A stretch of DNA of 64,000 nucleotides from assembly GCA_002479255.1 (NCBI GenBank), contig DLMJ01000005.1, forward strand, positions 62,001 through 126,000, read 5' to 3'. The notes beneath the pieces were generated by a model, which saw only the letters and a list, made by a program, of their open reading frames with translations, did not search any database and was not told the origin of the DNA. This DNA is from Candidatus Binatus soli (GTDB taxonomy: Bacteria > Desulfobacterota > Binatia > Binatales > Binataceae). The translations under genes and the position numbers were made by a program. Positions 53,469 through 62,277 of the stretch are shown one piece after another (the first letter of the stretch is position 1; each line of letters begins with the position of its first letter).

Positions 53469-54509
53469 CTATAGCTTCGCGGCGCGAACCGACTTGATGA
53501 CGCGCTCGACAATGTGCGCGGCGTCGATTCCGTCGGATAGCGCGGCGTAGTTGAGCATGATGCGATGGGCGAGTGCGGCGACCGCCACGTGCTCGATATC
53601 TTCACGCGCGATATTGGCGCGCCCGTCGAGCAGCGCACGCACTTTGGCGCCCAAAATGAGCGCCTGCGCACCGCGCGGGCTCGAGCCAAACATCACGTAG
53701 CGATTGACCATCTCGTCATGCACGGCCCTGGCTTCGTCGGTCACGAAGCGCGAGTTCTGCGGCTGCGTGGCTCGCACCAGTCGCGCCGCGTATATCTCCA
53801 TCGCGGGCGCCGCCATCACTTCGCGCACCAGCCGCTTGAGCGCCTCGATTCGCTCGGGCGCTTCGGTGGCGTGGAACACCGCCTCGATCCCCGCTTCTTC
53901 GGGCCCGGTCGTCGACGAGATGATTCGAGTCAGTTCGCCTTCGTCGGGATAGTTCAAACGGACTTTGAACAGGAAGCGATCGAGTTGCGCCTCCGGCAGC
54001 GGATAGGTGCCCTCCATCTCGATCGGATTCAGCGTCGCCATCACGAAGTACGGCGGTTTGAGGCGGTAGGTCGTGCCCGATACCGTCACCTGCAGCTCGG
54101 CCATCGCCTCGAGCAGCGCCGACTGCGTCTTGGGCGTCGCGCGATTGATTTCGTCGCCCAGCAGGATATGGCAAAACACGGGCCCCGGCTGAAAGCTGAA
54201 CTCGCGCCGTCCGTCCTCCCCCGACAAAATCACGCGCGTGCCTGTTATATCGGCCGGCATCAGATCGACTGTGAATTGAATTCGGTTGAAGCTCAGATTG
54301 AGCGCCAGCCCCAGCGTTTTGACCAGCGTCGTTTTGCCCGTGCCGGGAACGCCTTCGATCAGCACGTGGCCGCCGGCGAACAGCGCCGACAGCAACTCCT
54401 CGACGGCCTGCTCGTGTCCGATGATCAGCTTGTGGATCTCGGCCTGGATACGCCGAAACGTCCGGGCGAAATCCGCCACCGTTGGCGTTTCCGCCTGCAC
54501 CTCGCTCAT
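53469..54509 (-). CDS. MoxR-family AAA+ ATPase (MoxR operon B)
   Basis: The 346-residue product has Walker A GVPGTGKTTLVKTLG, Walker B LLGDEINRATPKTQSALLEAMAE, and ATLNPIEMEGTYPLPEAQLDRF. It is the second MoxR in the window; the first is at 23077-24096. Its stop is 10 bases before the DUF58 start, and its own start overlaps the end of the membrane protein gene by 4 bases. It should remodel the VWA partners encoded downstream. Confidence 0.95.
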   Translation of the reverse strand: MSEVQAETPTVADFARTFRRIQAEIHKLIIGHEQAVEELLSALFAGGHVLIEGVPGTGKTTLVKTLGLALNLSFNRIQFTVDLMPADITGTRVILSGEDGRREFSFQPGPVFCHILLGDEINRATPKTQSALLEAMAELQVTVSGTTYRLKPPYFVMATLNPIEMEGTYPLPEAQLDRFLFKVRLNYPDEGELTRIISSTTGPEEAGIEAVFHATEAPERIEALKRLVREVMAAPAMEIYAARLVRATQPQNSRFVTDEARAVHDEMVNRYVMFGSSPRGAQALILGAKVRALLDGRANIAREDIEHVAVAALAHRIMLNYAALSDGIDAAHIVERVIKSVRAAKL

Positions 54510-55867
54510 CTGTCGAATACCCGTTTGATAGTAGTTCGATCTTCGGCCGGCACCGCGGCGCGCGCCACCGGCTCGTCCGGCTCCTGGTTCAGGCTGAGCG
54601 GCGCGCGCACTTTGGGCGCAACGTAGGCGTGACCGGCGCCCTTCGCACCGTGATCGACGGGCCGCGCTTCGATTGCGATCTCGAAACCCTCGGTGCCGAG
54701 CTTCGGCGCCGCAGGTGCGCCGAACAGGCTGTCGGGATCGGCGCCGATTCCGTGCGCCGCGCCCCCGTTGCCGCCATTCTCGCCGCTTTGCTGGATCCTG
54801 CGATCGGTCGCGCTGTTATCCCGATTGCCGGGGTTATCCTTGCCGGAGTTGGCTTCCGCGCCCGACTCGCCATTGGCGCCGGGCGAAGGCTCGGAATTCG
54901 GATGGCGCAAATCGTCCTCCCTCGGCAGATCGATCTCGCGGCTGGATTTTGGCTGGTCCTGTTTGAACTGTCCTGCGATGTCGCTGCGCCGATTCTTCTG
55001 CGTCTCAGGAGCGCGATGAATTTCATTTTGATCCTGATCGCCGCCGGCGTCGGCCAGCCGCAGGTTGAGGCGCTGCTCCGAGGCCATCTTCTGTCCGGTC
55101 AGCCTGCTCTGTAAATGCCCGGCCATGTCGCGCGCGCGATTCACCAGCTGGTTCAGCGAATTGCCGCCTGCCTCGCCGTTCGCCGCGCTCTCCCGGGCCA
55201 ATTTGTCCTCAAGCCGGCGCATGGTCGCGGCGTCTGCCGTGACCTGCATCCCCGATTCATCGCCCGGATCAGCCGGTCGCAGATGCAGATCCTCCAGATC
55301 GACCGTCAGGTCGTCCTGCCCGCTGCCCGGAGTAACCTGTGGCGCGTGATTGATTTTTGAAATCGGGATCGCGAGCGCCGCCAGCACGAAGGCTGCGGCC
55401 AGCGGATAGATCGCGCGCGACACGCGGCGCCGCTCGATCCGCGCGGCCGCGAATTGGTCCTGATAGCCGATCGTATCTTCAACCAGGTACGACCACAGCG
55501 AGCCGCGGGTCTGGTGATTGGCGAGTGCGACGATCGTCGAGAGACGCCCTTTCAGCTCGGCCCGATCATCGGCAATCGCGGCGGCGCGCACCGCGCTGGC
55601 GCGCATCCGCCACCCGGCGCCGACTGCGCTCGCGATACCGGCGCAGCCAATAATCACCAGCGCCGAAGCGCCAACCAGGAAAGCGAGCGGCGACAGCAGG
55701 TATGCACCGGCAAAAACTGCGGCGCCACCCGCGATCGCGATCGCGAGCGTGTAGAAAATCGCATGCTGCAACGCCAGCGAGTTGAGTCGCGTGCGGACGG
55801 AACCTACCCGGCCCAGGATTTGCCCGAGTTTCTCATCAGCTCGCCTGTCTTGTGAGGGAAACGACAT
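54506..55867 (-). CDS. membrane protein with low-complexity region, first gene of MoxR operon B
   Basis: The 453-residue product has two adjacent membrane helices (about 36-85), a third at about 150-170, and a low-complexity Asn/Gly/Asp/Pro-rich C-terminal half with repeated SGENGGNG-like words. Its position before MoxR and its overall layout match the 512-residue protein at 21514-23052, although the low-complexity part differs. The ATG at 55867 is preferred over a TTG at 55879. It probably is the scaffold or anchor of the MoxR system; no enzymatic motif is seen. Confidence 0.78.
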   Translation of the reverse strand: MSFPSQDRRADEKLGQILGRVGSVRTRLNSLALQHAIFYTLAIAIAGGAAVFAGAYLLSPLAFLVGASALVIIGCAGIASAVGAGWRMRASAVRAAAIADDRAELKGRLSTIVALANHQTRGSLWSYLVEDTIGYQDQFAAARIERRRVSRAIYPLAAAFVLAALAIPISKINHAPQVTPGSGQDDLTVDLEDLHLRPADPGDESGMQVTADAATMRRLEDKLARESAANGEAGGNSLNQLVNRARDMAGHLQSRLTGQKMASEQRLNLRLADAGGDQDQNEIHRAPETQKNRRSDIAGQFKQDQPKSSREIDLPREDDLRHPNSEPSPGANGESGAEANSGKDNPGNRDNSATDRRIQQSGENGGNGGAAHGIGADPDSLFGAPAAPKLGTEGFEIAIEARPVDHGAKGAGHAYVAPKVRAPLSLNQEPDEPVARAAVPAEDRTTIKRVFDR

Positions 55868-55961
55868 CGAAGGCGCCAAGCGCGTGAATCGAGGATAGTT
55901 TAGCCCGGCTAATCACGCAACGATGAATCTCCGCCCCCACTGCTTCCTGTCCCGGCGGCGC

Positions 55962-56744
55962 CTAAAACGTCCAGCCAATAATCGATTTCAGAAATACCCC
56001 GTGACTAGCGCGAGTCACTCCGATTCCCACGCCGAGATTGAGCTCGAGCTGCGGAATGAAATCAAAGTTGAGCGCCGGCACGACGAAATGCTGCTGCTTC
56101 TGCACCTTCGCCAGCGGCTGAATCGATCCCATGTCGCCGTAGTATTCCAGCGCCGGGGAAACCCAGCGGTTGAGCTCATAAACCAGCTCGCCCGACGGAT
56201 CGAATTGAAGCCCGCGATGCGTCTCGGGACCGCTGAACGGCTTTTCAAACGCGAAGTTCCCCACCAGCCGAAAGCCCTTGTAGTTCGCGCCGGCGATCGG
56301 CCGCAGCTCGAGCGACAGCGGATTTTCCTCGGCTGCGCGCCGCATGTAATCAAGCTCGATATTGCCGCCGAGCTGCACCGGCCACTCGAAGGTCTGCGGG
56401 ACGGCGAAATGGACCTTCGTGCGCGAGCCCGAGTATTCGTAATCGCCGTTGGAGAGCTTCGCGGTGGCGAAATACTGCCCGACTTCGAGCCAACGCAAGA
56501 CTCCGTACGAGCCCTCGAGCGTCTCGTGTACCTGGTACACGTCCATCTGGCTCTTCGCCAAATCCCCGGTCGCCGTCGAGGTCGTGTTTGAATGCAATTC
56601 GAGCGCCAGATGACCGGCCGGCGCGGTATCCGTGTCGTAGACCTCGATTTCATAGAAGTCGATCGCGTGCGATGGAGGCGCGGCCGCGAGCATCGCGGCC
56701 ATGCATAGAGAGAGCGCGAAAATATGGGCGACGTACTTCGTCAC
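55962..56744 (-). CDS. exported beta-barrel-like outer-membrane protein
   Basis: The 260-residue product has a signal peptide (HIFALSLCMAAMLAAAPPSHA) followed by alternating beta strands, ending in SIIGWTF with the C-terminal phenylalanine usual for outer-membrane barrels. Strand-like segments such as VLRWLEVGQYFATAKLSN and LNFDFIPQLELNLGVGIGV support a barrel. No specific transporter family is recognised. It lies on the same strand as the dehydrogenase gene, 22 bases downstream of it. Confidence 0.75.
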   Translation of the reverse strand: MTKYVAHIFALSLCMAAMLAAAPPSHAIDFYEIEVYDTDTAPAGHLALELHSNTTSTATGDLAKSQMDVYQVHETLEGSYGVLRWLEVGQYFATAKLSNGDYEYSGSRTKVHFAVPQTFEWPVQLGGNIELDYMRRAAEENPLSLELRPIAGANYKGFRLVGNFAFEKPFSGPETHRGLQFDPSGELVYELNRWVSPALEYYGDMGSIQPLAKVQKQQHFVVPALNFDFIPQLELNLGVGIGVTRASHGVFLKSIIGWTF

Positions 56745-56766
56745 GCGCGTCTCGCAAGAAAATTCC

Positions 56767-57663
56767 TTAGCGCGATTCCTTGAGTCCGGCGTCGTCGGCC
56801 GCTCCCAGAGCGATCGCGGACCAGTCCAGGTCGGCGCGCCCCTTGGCTATCGCCGAGATAAATCGATCGCGCAGCAGGCTCGCCGTCGGCATCGGCGCGT
56901 TCGCCGCGCCCGCGGTCTGCAGCACCAGGTCGATGTCCTTGAGTCCAAGCGGCAGCCGAAAACCCGCCGGCGTGAACACCCCATGAGCTATGACGGGGCC
57001 GTAACCCTGGTACACCGGCGCCGCAAAGATCGTTTTCGTCAGCATCTCGAGCGCCGCCGCCGGATCGACGCCGCTCTTGCGCATCATCGCGACTGCCTCA
57101 CCCATCGCCTCGAGTGCCGCCGCGATCATGAAGTTACCCGCGAGCTTCACCACATTCGCCGCGCCGGGATTGTCACCAAAGTCGAATACCTCCTGCCCCA
57201 TCGCCTCGATGATCGGTCTCACCTTGGCCTTGGCGCCGGCCGGCCCCGAAACGCAGACCCGCAACTGCTTCGCCTGTGCTTGGATCGGCCGTCCGAACAC
57301 CGGTGCCGCAACCATCACGCTCCCGCGCGTCGCGTGATATGCGGCAAGTTCCCGCGTGGTCGCCGGCGACACCGTACTCATCGAGACATGAATTCCATCC
57401 GGCGCAATTCGCTCGGCGAGCGCGTCCTCGCCCGTCACGAGCGCCTTGACCGAGGCGTCATCCGCGAGCATCGAGACGACGATACCTCCCGGATGCGCGA
57501 CGTCGCCGGCGCGCTCCGCGCGATGCGCGCCCTTGGCAATGAGCGGCTCAGCCTTCGACGCGGTGCGGTTGTAAACCGTCAGATGGTATCCCGCGGCGAG
57601 CAAATTCGCCGCCATCGGCAGACCCATCGCGCCCAGTCCGACGAATCCGATTTTCTGTGTCAT
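56767..57663 (-). CDS. 3-hydroxyisobutyrate dehydrogenase-family NAD(P)-dependent oxidoreductase
   Basis: The 298-residue product has the Rossmann opening KIGFVGLGAMGLPMAANLLAAG, the VSMSTVSPATTRELA substrate region, RGSVMVAAPVFG, and the catalytic lysine in ANVVKLAGNFM. This fits the beta-hydroxyacid dehydrogenase family (3-hydroxyisobutyrate, tartronate semialdehyde or GLYR/succinic-semialdehyde reductase types). It is divergent from the acoABC-like genes, with the promoter region for those genes between them. Confidence 0.88.
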   Translation of the reverse strand: MTQKIGFVGLGAMGLPMAANLLAAGYHLTVYNRTASKAEPLIAKGAHRAERAGDVAHPGGIVVSMLADDASVKALVTGEDALAERIAPDGIHVSMSTVSPATTRELAAYHATRGSVMVAAPVFGRPIQAQAKQLRVCVSGPAGAKAKVRPIIEAMGQEVFDFGDNPGAANVVKLAGNFMIAAALEAMGEAVAMMRKSGVDPAAALEMLTKTIFAAPVYQGYGPVIAHGVFTPAGFRLPLGLKDIDLVLQTAGAANAPMPTASLLRDRFISAIAKGRADLDWSAIALGAADDAGLKESR

Positions 57664-57728
57664 CGGCTGAGCCTACCACTCCAGTCGAACGTCGCAATGA
57701 ATTCGACTGCGGCCGCCCGCCCGCTCAT

Positions 57729-57757
57729 TTGACGATTGCTGCGGTTGGGGATAGTTT
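57729..57757 (+). promoter_or_regulatory. candidate sigma70-type promoter for the E1-E2 operon
   Basis: TTGACG at 57729-57734 and TAGTTT at 57752-57757 are separated by 17 bases. The pair lies about 60 bases before the E1-alpha start at 57820. The -10 element is weak. It is in the divergent gap between the dehydrogenase gene and the acoA-like gene. Confidence 0.35.
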
Positions 57758-57819
57758 CCGCTCGCCGGGGACATTCATCGCGCATCCCCCGCAATTCTCA
57801 CGGAGGCAAAAAACCCTTC

Positions 57820-58800
57820 ATGGACATCAGCAAGGACAAGTTACTCGAGATGTATCGCACGATGCAGAAGATCCGGCTATTCGAGTCCAAGGCGCGAGAC
57901 CTCGCGATGGCCGCCGAGATTCCCGGCTTCGTCCACGTCTCGATTGGCGAAGAAGCTTCCGCCACCGGCGTCTGCGCCGCGCTGCGCAAGACCGATCGCA
58001 TCACGTCAAACCATCGCGGCCACGGACATCTGATCGCCAAGGGCGGACGCCTCGATCGCATGATGGCGGAGATTTTCGGCAAGCGCACCGGCTACTGCAA
58101 AGGCAAGGGCGGCTCGATGCATATCGTCGATTACTCGCTCGGCATCCTCGGCGCCAACGGGATCGTCGGCGCTGGACTGCCTATCGCCACCGGCTCCGCG
58201 CTGGGCGCCGTGATCGCCGGCAAGGACGATGTCACCGTGGCGTTCTTCGGCGACGGCGCCTCCAACGAGGGCACCTTCCACGAGTCGCTGAACCTCGCGG
58301 CAGTCTGGAAGCTGCCGGTCGTCTTCGTATGCGAGAACAACGGCTTCGGCGAGTTCACTCCGATGGCGACCGTGACCTCGGTCAAAGACATCGCCGTGCG
58401 CGCGAAGGCCTACGACATTCCCGGCCATATCGTCGATGGCAACGACGTGCTCGAAGTCTTTCGCTTCACCAGCGAGGCCGTCGCACGCGCCCGCGCGGGC
58501 GAAGGTCCCACCCTGCTCGAATGCAAGACCTATCGATGGGAGGGGCACGTCGTCGGCGAACAGGCCTTTCTTGGCGACGGCTCCTATCGCGAGAAATCCG
58601 AAGTCGAGGAATGGAAGCGCAAATGCCCGCTGATTCGATTCGAGAAGTGGTGCGCAGAGAGCGGCAAGATAAGCTCGGCCGAACTTAAAAAGATCATCGC
58701 CGACACCGAAAAGGAACTCGCCGACGCGGTCGAATTCGCACGCTCGAGCGAACTGCCCGCACCGTCGGAAGTCACCGACGACGTTTACAACAACACCTGA
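57820..58800 (+). CDS. acoA: 2-oxoacid/acetoin dehydrogenase E1 alpha subunit (AcoA-like)
   Basis: The 326-residue product has the thiamine-diphosphate motif GDGASNEGTFHESLNLA and earlier SNHRGHGHLIAKGG and KGKGGSMHI. E1 alpha with E1 beta decarboxylates a 2-oxoacid or acetoin and passes the acyl group to the lipoyl E2. The start at 57820 follows a CGGAGG ribosome-binding site. The E1 beta and E2 genes come next, 24 and 27 bases apart. Choice between acetoin, pyruvate and branched-chain substrates cannot be made from sequence alone. Confidence 0.88.
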   Translation: MDISKDKLLEMYRTMQKIRLFESKARDLAMAAEIPGFVHVSIGEEASATGVCAALRKTDRITSNHRGHGHLIAKGGRLDRMMAEIFGKRTGYCKGKGGSMHIVDYSLGILGANGIVGAGLPIATGSALGAVIAGKDDVTVAFFGDGASNEGTFHESLNLAAVWKLPVVFVCENNGFGEFTPMATVTSVKDIAVRAKAYDIPGHIVDGNDVLEVFRFTSEAVARARAGEGPTLLECKTYRWEGHVVGEQAFLGDGSYREKSEVEEWKRKCPLIRFEKWCAESGKISSAELKKIIADTEKELADAVEFARSSELPAPSEVTDDVYNNT

Positions 58801-58824
58801 GCACCCGCGATCGGAGAAATCGTC

Positions 58825-59796
58825 ATGCCACAAATCAGTTTTATCCAGGCGATCAACCAGGCCATCGCCGAAGAAATGGAACGCGACCCGCTGACCTTCC
58901 TGATGGGCGAGGACGTCGTGCTCGGCGCGTTCGGCGCGACCAAGGGCCTTATCGACAAGTTCGGCGCCAAGCGCGTGCGCAACACCCCGATTTCGGAGGC
59001 CGGCTTCGTCGGCGCGGCGGTCGGCGCCGCGATGGCGGGGACGCGGCCGATTTGCGAAGTCGAATTCGCCAGCTTCTTCTATTGCGCCTTCGACCAGATC
59101 TGCAACCAGGCCGCCAAGCTCCGCTACATGTCGGGCGGACAGGCCACCATGCCGATCACGTTTCGCGCAGTGTTCGGCGCGATGGGCGGCGCGGCCGCGC
59201 AGCATTCCGAAACGGTGTACGCGCAATTTCTGAGCGTCCCCGGCCTCAAGCTGGTCATCCCTTCGGGGCCGTCCGACATGAAGGGCCTGCTCAAGAGCGC
59301 CATCCGCGACAACAATCCCGTGATTGTCTTCGAGCACGGCGCGCTCGGCTGGTCCCGGGAGGATGTCCCCGCCGGCGAGCACCTGGTCCCGCTCGGCAAG
59401 GCCGCCGTGAAGCGGCCCGGCGACAACGTGACGGTGGTCGCGATCGGCGCGATGGTGCCGAAGGCGATGAGCGTCGCGGAAAAGCTCGAGAAGGAAAAAA
59501 TCTCGGTTGAAGTAATCGATCCGCGCACGCTGATTCCGCTCGACGAAGACGCGATCCTTGCTTCGGTCGAGAAAACCAATCGAATCGTGATCGCCGACGA
59601 AGGCCATCTGCGCGGTGGCGCAGCCGCCGATCTCGCGGCGATCGTCGCCGACAAGGGCTTCGACTTCCTCGACGCACCCGTCCGCCGCGTCACGTCGCTC
59701 GACGTGCCGATCCCGTTCAGTCCGCCGCTCGAAAAGGCGGCCATCGCGGACGAGGCTCGCATCGAAGCCGCGATTCGCGCCGTGGTCGGACGATAG
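58825..59796 (+). CDS. acoB: 2-oxoacid/acetoin dehydrogenase E1 beta subunit (AcoB-like)
   Basis: The 323-residue product begins ISFIQAINQAIAEEMERDPLTFLMGEDV, followed by NTPISEAGFVGAAVGAAMAGTRPICEVEF and GGAAAQHSETVYAQFLSVPGLKLVIPS, the E1 beta hallmarks. The glutamate of the EAGF region activates thiamine diphosphate. Together with the upstream alpha subunit it forms the E1 tetramer. The length is typical. Confidence 0.9.
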   Translation: MPQISFIQAINQAIAEEMERDPLTFLMGEDVVLGAFGATKGLIDKFGAKRVRNTPISEAGFVGAAVGAAMAGTRPICEVEFASFFYCAFDQICNQAAKLRYMSGGQATMPITFRAVFGAMGGAAAQHSETVYAQFLSVPGLKLVIPSGPSDMKGLLKSAIRDNNPVIVFEHGALGWSREDVPAGEHLVPLGKAAVKRPGDNVTVVAIGAMVPKAMSVAEKLEKEKISVEVIDPRTLIPLDEDAILASVEKTNRIVIADEGHLRGGAAADLAAIVADKGFDFLDAPVRRVTSLDVPIPFSPPLEKAAIADEARIEAAIRAVVGR

Positions 59797-59823
59797 CCGG
59801 GCCCGGCAATTGCGGAACTGACT

Positions 59824-61068
59824 GTGGCAATTGAAGTTACGATGCCCAAGTTCGGGCTGACGATGCGTGAAGGAACGATTCAGCGTTTCTTCAAGGCTCC
59901 CGGCGAGCGCGTCAACGCGGGCGAGCCGCTCTACGAGGTCGAGACCGAGAAAGTTCTCTACCAGGTCGAAGCGCCCGCGTCGGGCACGCTCGCGATCACC
60001 CTGTTCGACGAGGGCGCAACGGTTGAATGCGGCACGGCGGTGGCCGTGATCGCCGAGGTAGGCGAGGATGTCGCGACAGTCGCGGCTCGTTACAACGACA
60101 GCAAATCCGCGTCGCAACCTGCCCATCGCGATTCACCGGTGACATCGCCGCCGCCCGCCAGTCAGACCGCCGCGGCCAACCCGAGTCAGACCGCCGCGGT
60201 CACCCCGAGCGGGCGGGATCGACATACCGCAAGCCCGGTCGCCCGCAAGATCGCGTCTGAACTCGGCGTCGATCTCGATAAAATCCAAGGCACCGGCCCC
60301 GGCGGACGGATCACTCGCGAAGACGTCGAGCGCGGCGCCAAATCCGCGGCGACATTGCAGCCGGCCATCTCTGCGGCGGCGCCCCCGGCGGGATCGGCGC
60401 CGTCCATCGATCGGGTCGCGTTTCGTGGCGTGCGCAAGGTGATCGCCGAGCGGATGCATCAGAGTCTTCACTCCAGCGCGCAGATCACCATCGCCGCCGA
60501 AGCCGATGTGACGCCGGCGACCGAGTTTCGCGCCCGCCTGTCCCGCGAATTCGATTTTTCATACACCGATATGATGATTCATTCGGTTGCGCGCGCCCTG
60601 ATGCGTCATCCGCGAATGAATGCGCGCCTCAACGCAAACGGCAAGGAGATTGCCCTTTGCGCAAGTGCGAACGTCGGCATCGCCGTCGCACTCGATGAGG
60701 GGCTGATCGTTCCGGTCGTGAATCGCGCCGAGAGCAAGTCGCTTCGGGAGATCGCGGTCGAAAGCCGCGCGCTCGGCGAAAAGGCGCGCTCCGGTAATCT
60801 CAAACTCGAAGACGTAACCGGAGGCACGTTTACGATAACCAACCTCGGCATGTTCGGAATCGACGCGTTCACCCCGATTCTGAATCCCGGCGAGACCGGA
60901 ATCCTCGGCGTCGGGCGAATCGTCGAGAAGCCTGCCGTCTATCGCGGCGAGATCGCCAAGCGCGCGATGCTTTGGCTAAGCCTCACGTTCGACCATCGAG
61001 TGGTTGACGGGGCGCCCGCCGCCGAGTTCCTCCAAACCGTGCTCGAACTCTTCAACTCCGCCGCATGA
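59824..61068 (+). CDS. acoC: lipoyl-domain dihydrolipoamide acyltransferase E2 (AcoC-like)
   Basis: The 414-residue product uses a GTG start. One lipoyl domain has K43 in VETEKVLYQVE as the lipoylation site. A disordered Ser/Thr/Ala-rich linker follows, then the E3-binding domain (SPVARKIASELGVDLDKIQGTGPGGRITREDVE), then the catalytic domain with FDHRVVDGAPAAEF near residue 387. It builds the core of the complex and passes the acyl group to CoA. No E3 (dihydrolipoamide dehydrogenase) gene follows, so E3 is shared from elsewhere. Confidence 0.92.
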   Translation: MAIEVTMPKFGLTMREGTIQRFFKAPGERVNAGEPLYEVETEKVLYQVEAPASGTLAITLFDEGATVECGTAVAVIAEVGEDVATVAARYNDSKSASQPAHRDSPVTSPPPASQTAAANPSQTAAVTPSGRDRHTASPVARKIASELGVDLDKIQGTGPGGRITREDVERGAKSAATLQPAISAAAPPAGSAPSIDRVAFRGVRKVIAERMHQSLHSSAQITIAAEADVTPATEFRARLSREFDFSYTDMMIHSVARALMRHPRMNARLNANGKEIALCASANVGIAVALDEGLIVPVVNRAESKSLREIAVESRALGEKARSGNLKLEDVTGGTFTITNLGMFGIDAFTPILNPGETGILGVGRIVEKPAVYRGEIAKRAMLWLSLTFDHRVVDGAPAAEFLQTVLELFNSAA

Positions 61069-61092
61069 CGCCCCCCGCATTCTCAGATCTCC

Positions 61093-62181
61093 ATGTATAC
61101 CTTTGACACGATTTTCACGCTGGAGGCACGAAGCAACATCCTCCTTGAGGTGATGACAGATCACTTCAATCTGAGCGACCAGCAGGTGTTCAATGAAATT
61201 CAAGGTCAGTTTCAACGGCTTCGCACTCTGCTGGCCTCCAAGGGCGTAGAATACTCGAAGCTAAAGGGCGCGCTGGTCCCACCCACAGGGGATCGCCATG
61301 AACGGGCATTCGTGTTCGACTGGTCCAAGGCGACATCCGGCTTGTACGGTCCAGAAGCTGTTCATCAGCTTCTGCCGGTTCTTGACGCGCGTTCGACCCA
61401 TAGCGTCCTGTGCGGTGATTGGCTGGACAAGGCAGATTTCGGTGAAATGTTATCCGCCTCGCCTTCTGCATCGCCGGATTCCGAGATGGCGCGGCGTGGC
61501 GGGCGTGGCGACACCTTATACTTTGTCTACCTGAACAACCTCTCGTCTTTGGCAACATCGAGTGTGCATAGCCGACTTCTTGCTAGTCCGTGGTACCTCG
61601 GCTTTCTCGATTTGGACTTGGCATCGCCCGTTAAGACATGCCTTTCATTGATGCTGGTTCGCGCTTTCATCAAGCACAAAAGCCTCATCATCGGAGGGCA
61701 CGAAGATGATCGGGACGACAGCGAGAACGTAAACCTTTCACTCTTTGACTTCGACAGCCTTGCCCTATCGGTGAGAAGTGTCCCGCTGATGCTTTACGGA
61801 ATATTCCTTTCGTACAAGATTGAGCGACCGGTCTTTGAAGGCGAAAGCGACACGAAGTTCTCGCTCAATGCGATCACACCGAATCCGGTTGAGTTCCAGG
61901 ACTTCGAGGTTGCTCTTGATGCGCGAAGGCTCGACTACCTAAAGAAAGACAAGACCGGATCGCTGCGGCAGGCCGGTCTCGTTGAACTGAGCGCCGACGA
62001 GATTGTGCGACAGATTCGCGCTAAATTTGCGGCGAACTATATCTATAACCTAGCACGTTCTACTAACGGCGAGACCTTGAAGTTTAACATCATTCTGGAA
62101 TTCCCCGGCGGCGTTCGTAAGCTGTGCGCCCTACTCTACAATACACCAACGAAAGTCCTAGAAGTGCTTACTTTCTACTAA
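61093..62181 (+). CDS. accessory hypothetical protein
   Basis: The 362-residue product is not recognised. It has no signal peptide or clear membrane helix and looks mixed alpha/beta. A charged stretch (GGHEDDRDDSENVN) sits in the middle, and the C-terminal third reads like a folded domain (IVRQIRAKFAANYIYNLARS, FNIILEFPGG). It begins 24 bases after the E2 stop and is less GC-rich than that operon. It faces a nuclease gene on the other strand, ending 96 bases away. Possible defence-associated role by context only. Confidence 0.65.
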   Translation: MYTFDTIFTLEARSNILLEVMTDHFNLSDQQVFNEIQGQFQRLRTLLASKGVEYSKLKGALVPPTGDRHERAFVFDWSKATSGLYGPEAVHQLLPVLDARSTHSVLCGDWLDKADFGEMLSASPSASPDSEMARRGGRGDTLYFVYLNNLSSLATSSVHSRLLASPWYLGFLDLDLASPVKTCLSLMLVRAFIKHKSLIIGGHEDDRDDSENVNLSLFDFDSLALSVRSVPLMLYGIFLSYKIERPVFEGESDTKFSLNAITPNPVEFQDFEVALDARRLDYLKKDKTGSLRQAGLVELSADEIVRQIRAKFAANYIYNLARSTNGETLKFNIILEFPGGVRKLCALLYNTPTKVLEVLTFY

Positions 62182-62277
62182 ACGCTCCTCGGATCGGATG
62201 TTTGCAAGCGCTCGGTGCCAACCATTGTCACACAACGGCGATTCGCCGTCAGACGCCTCGGCAGCCAACCGACTCGC

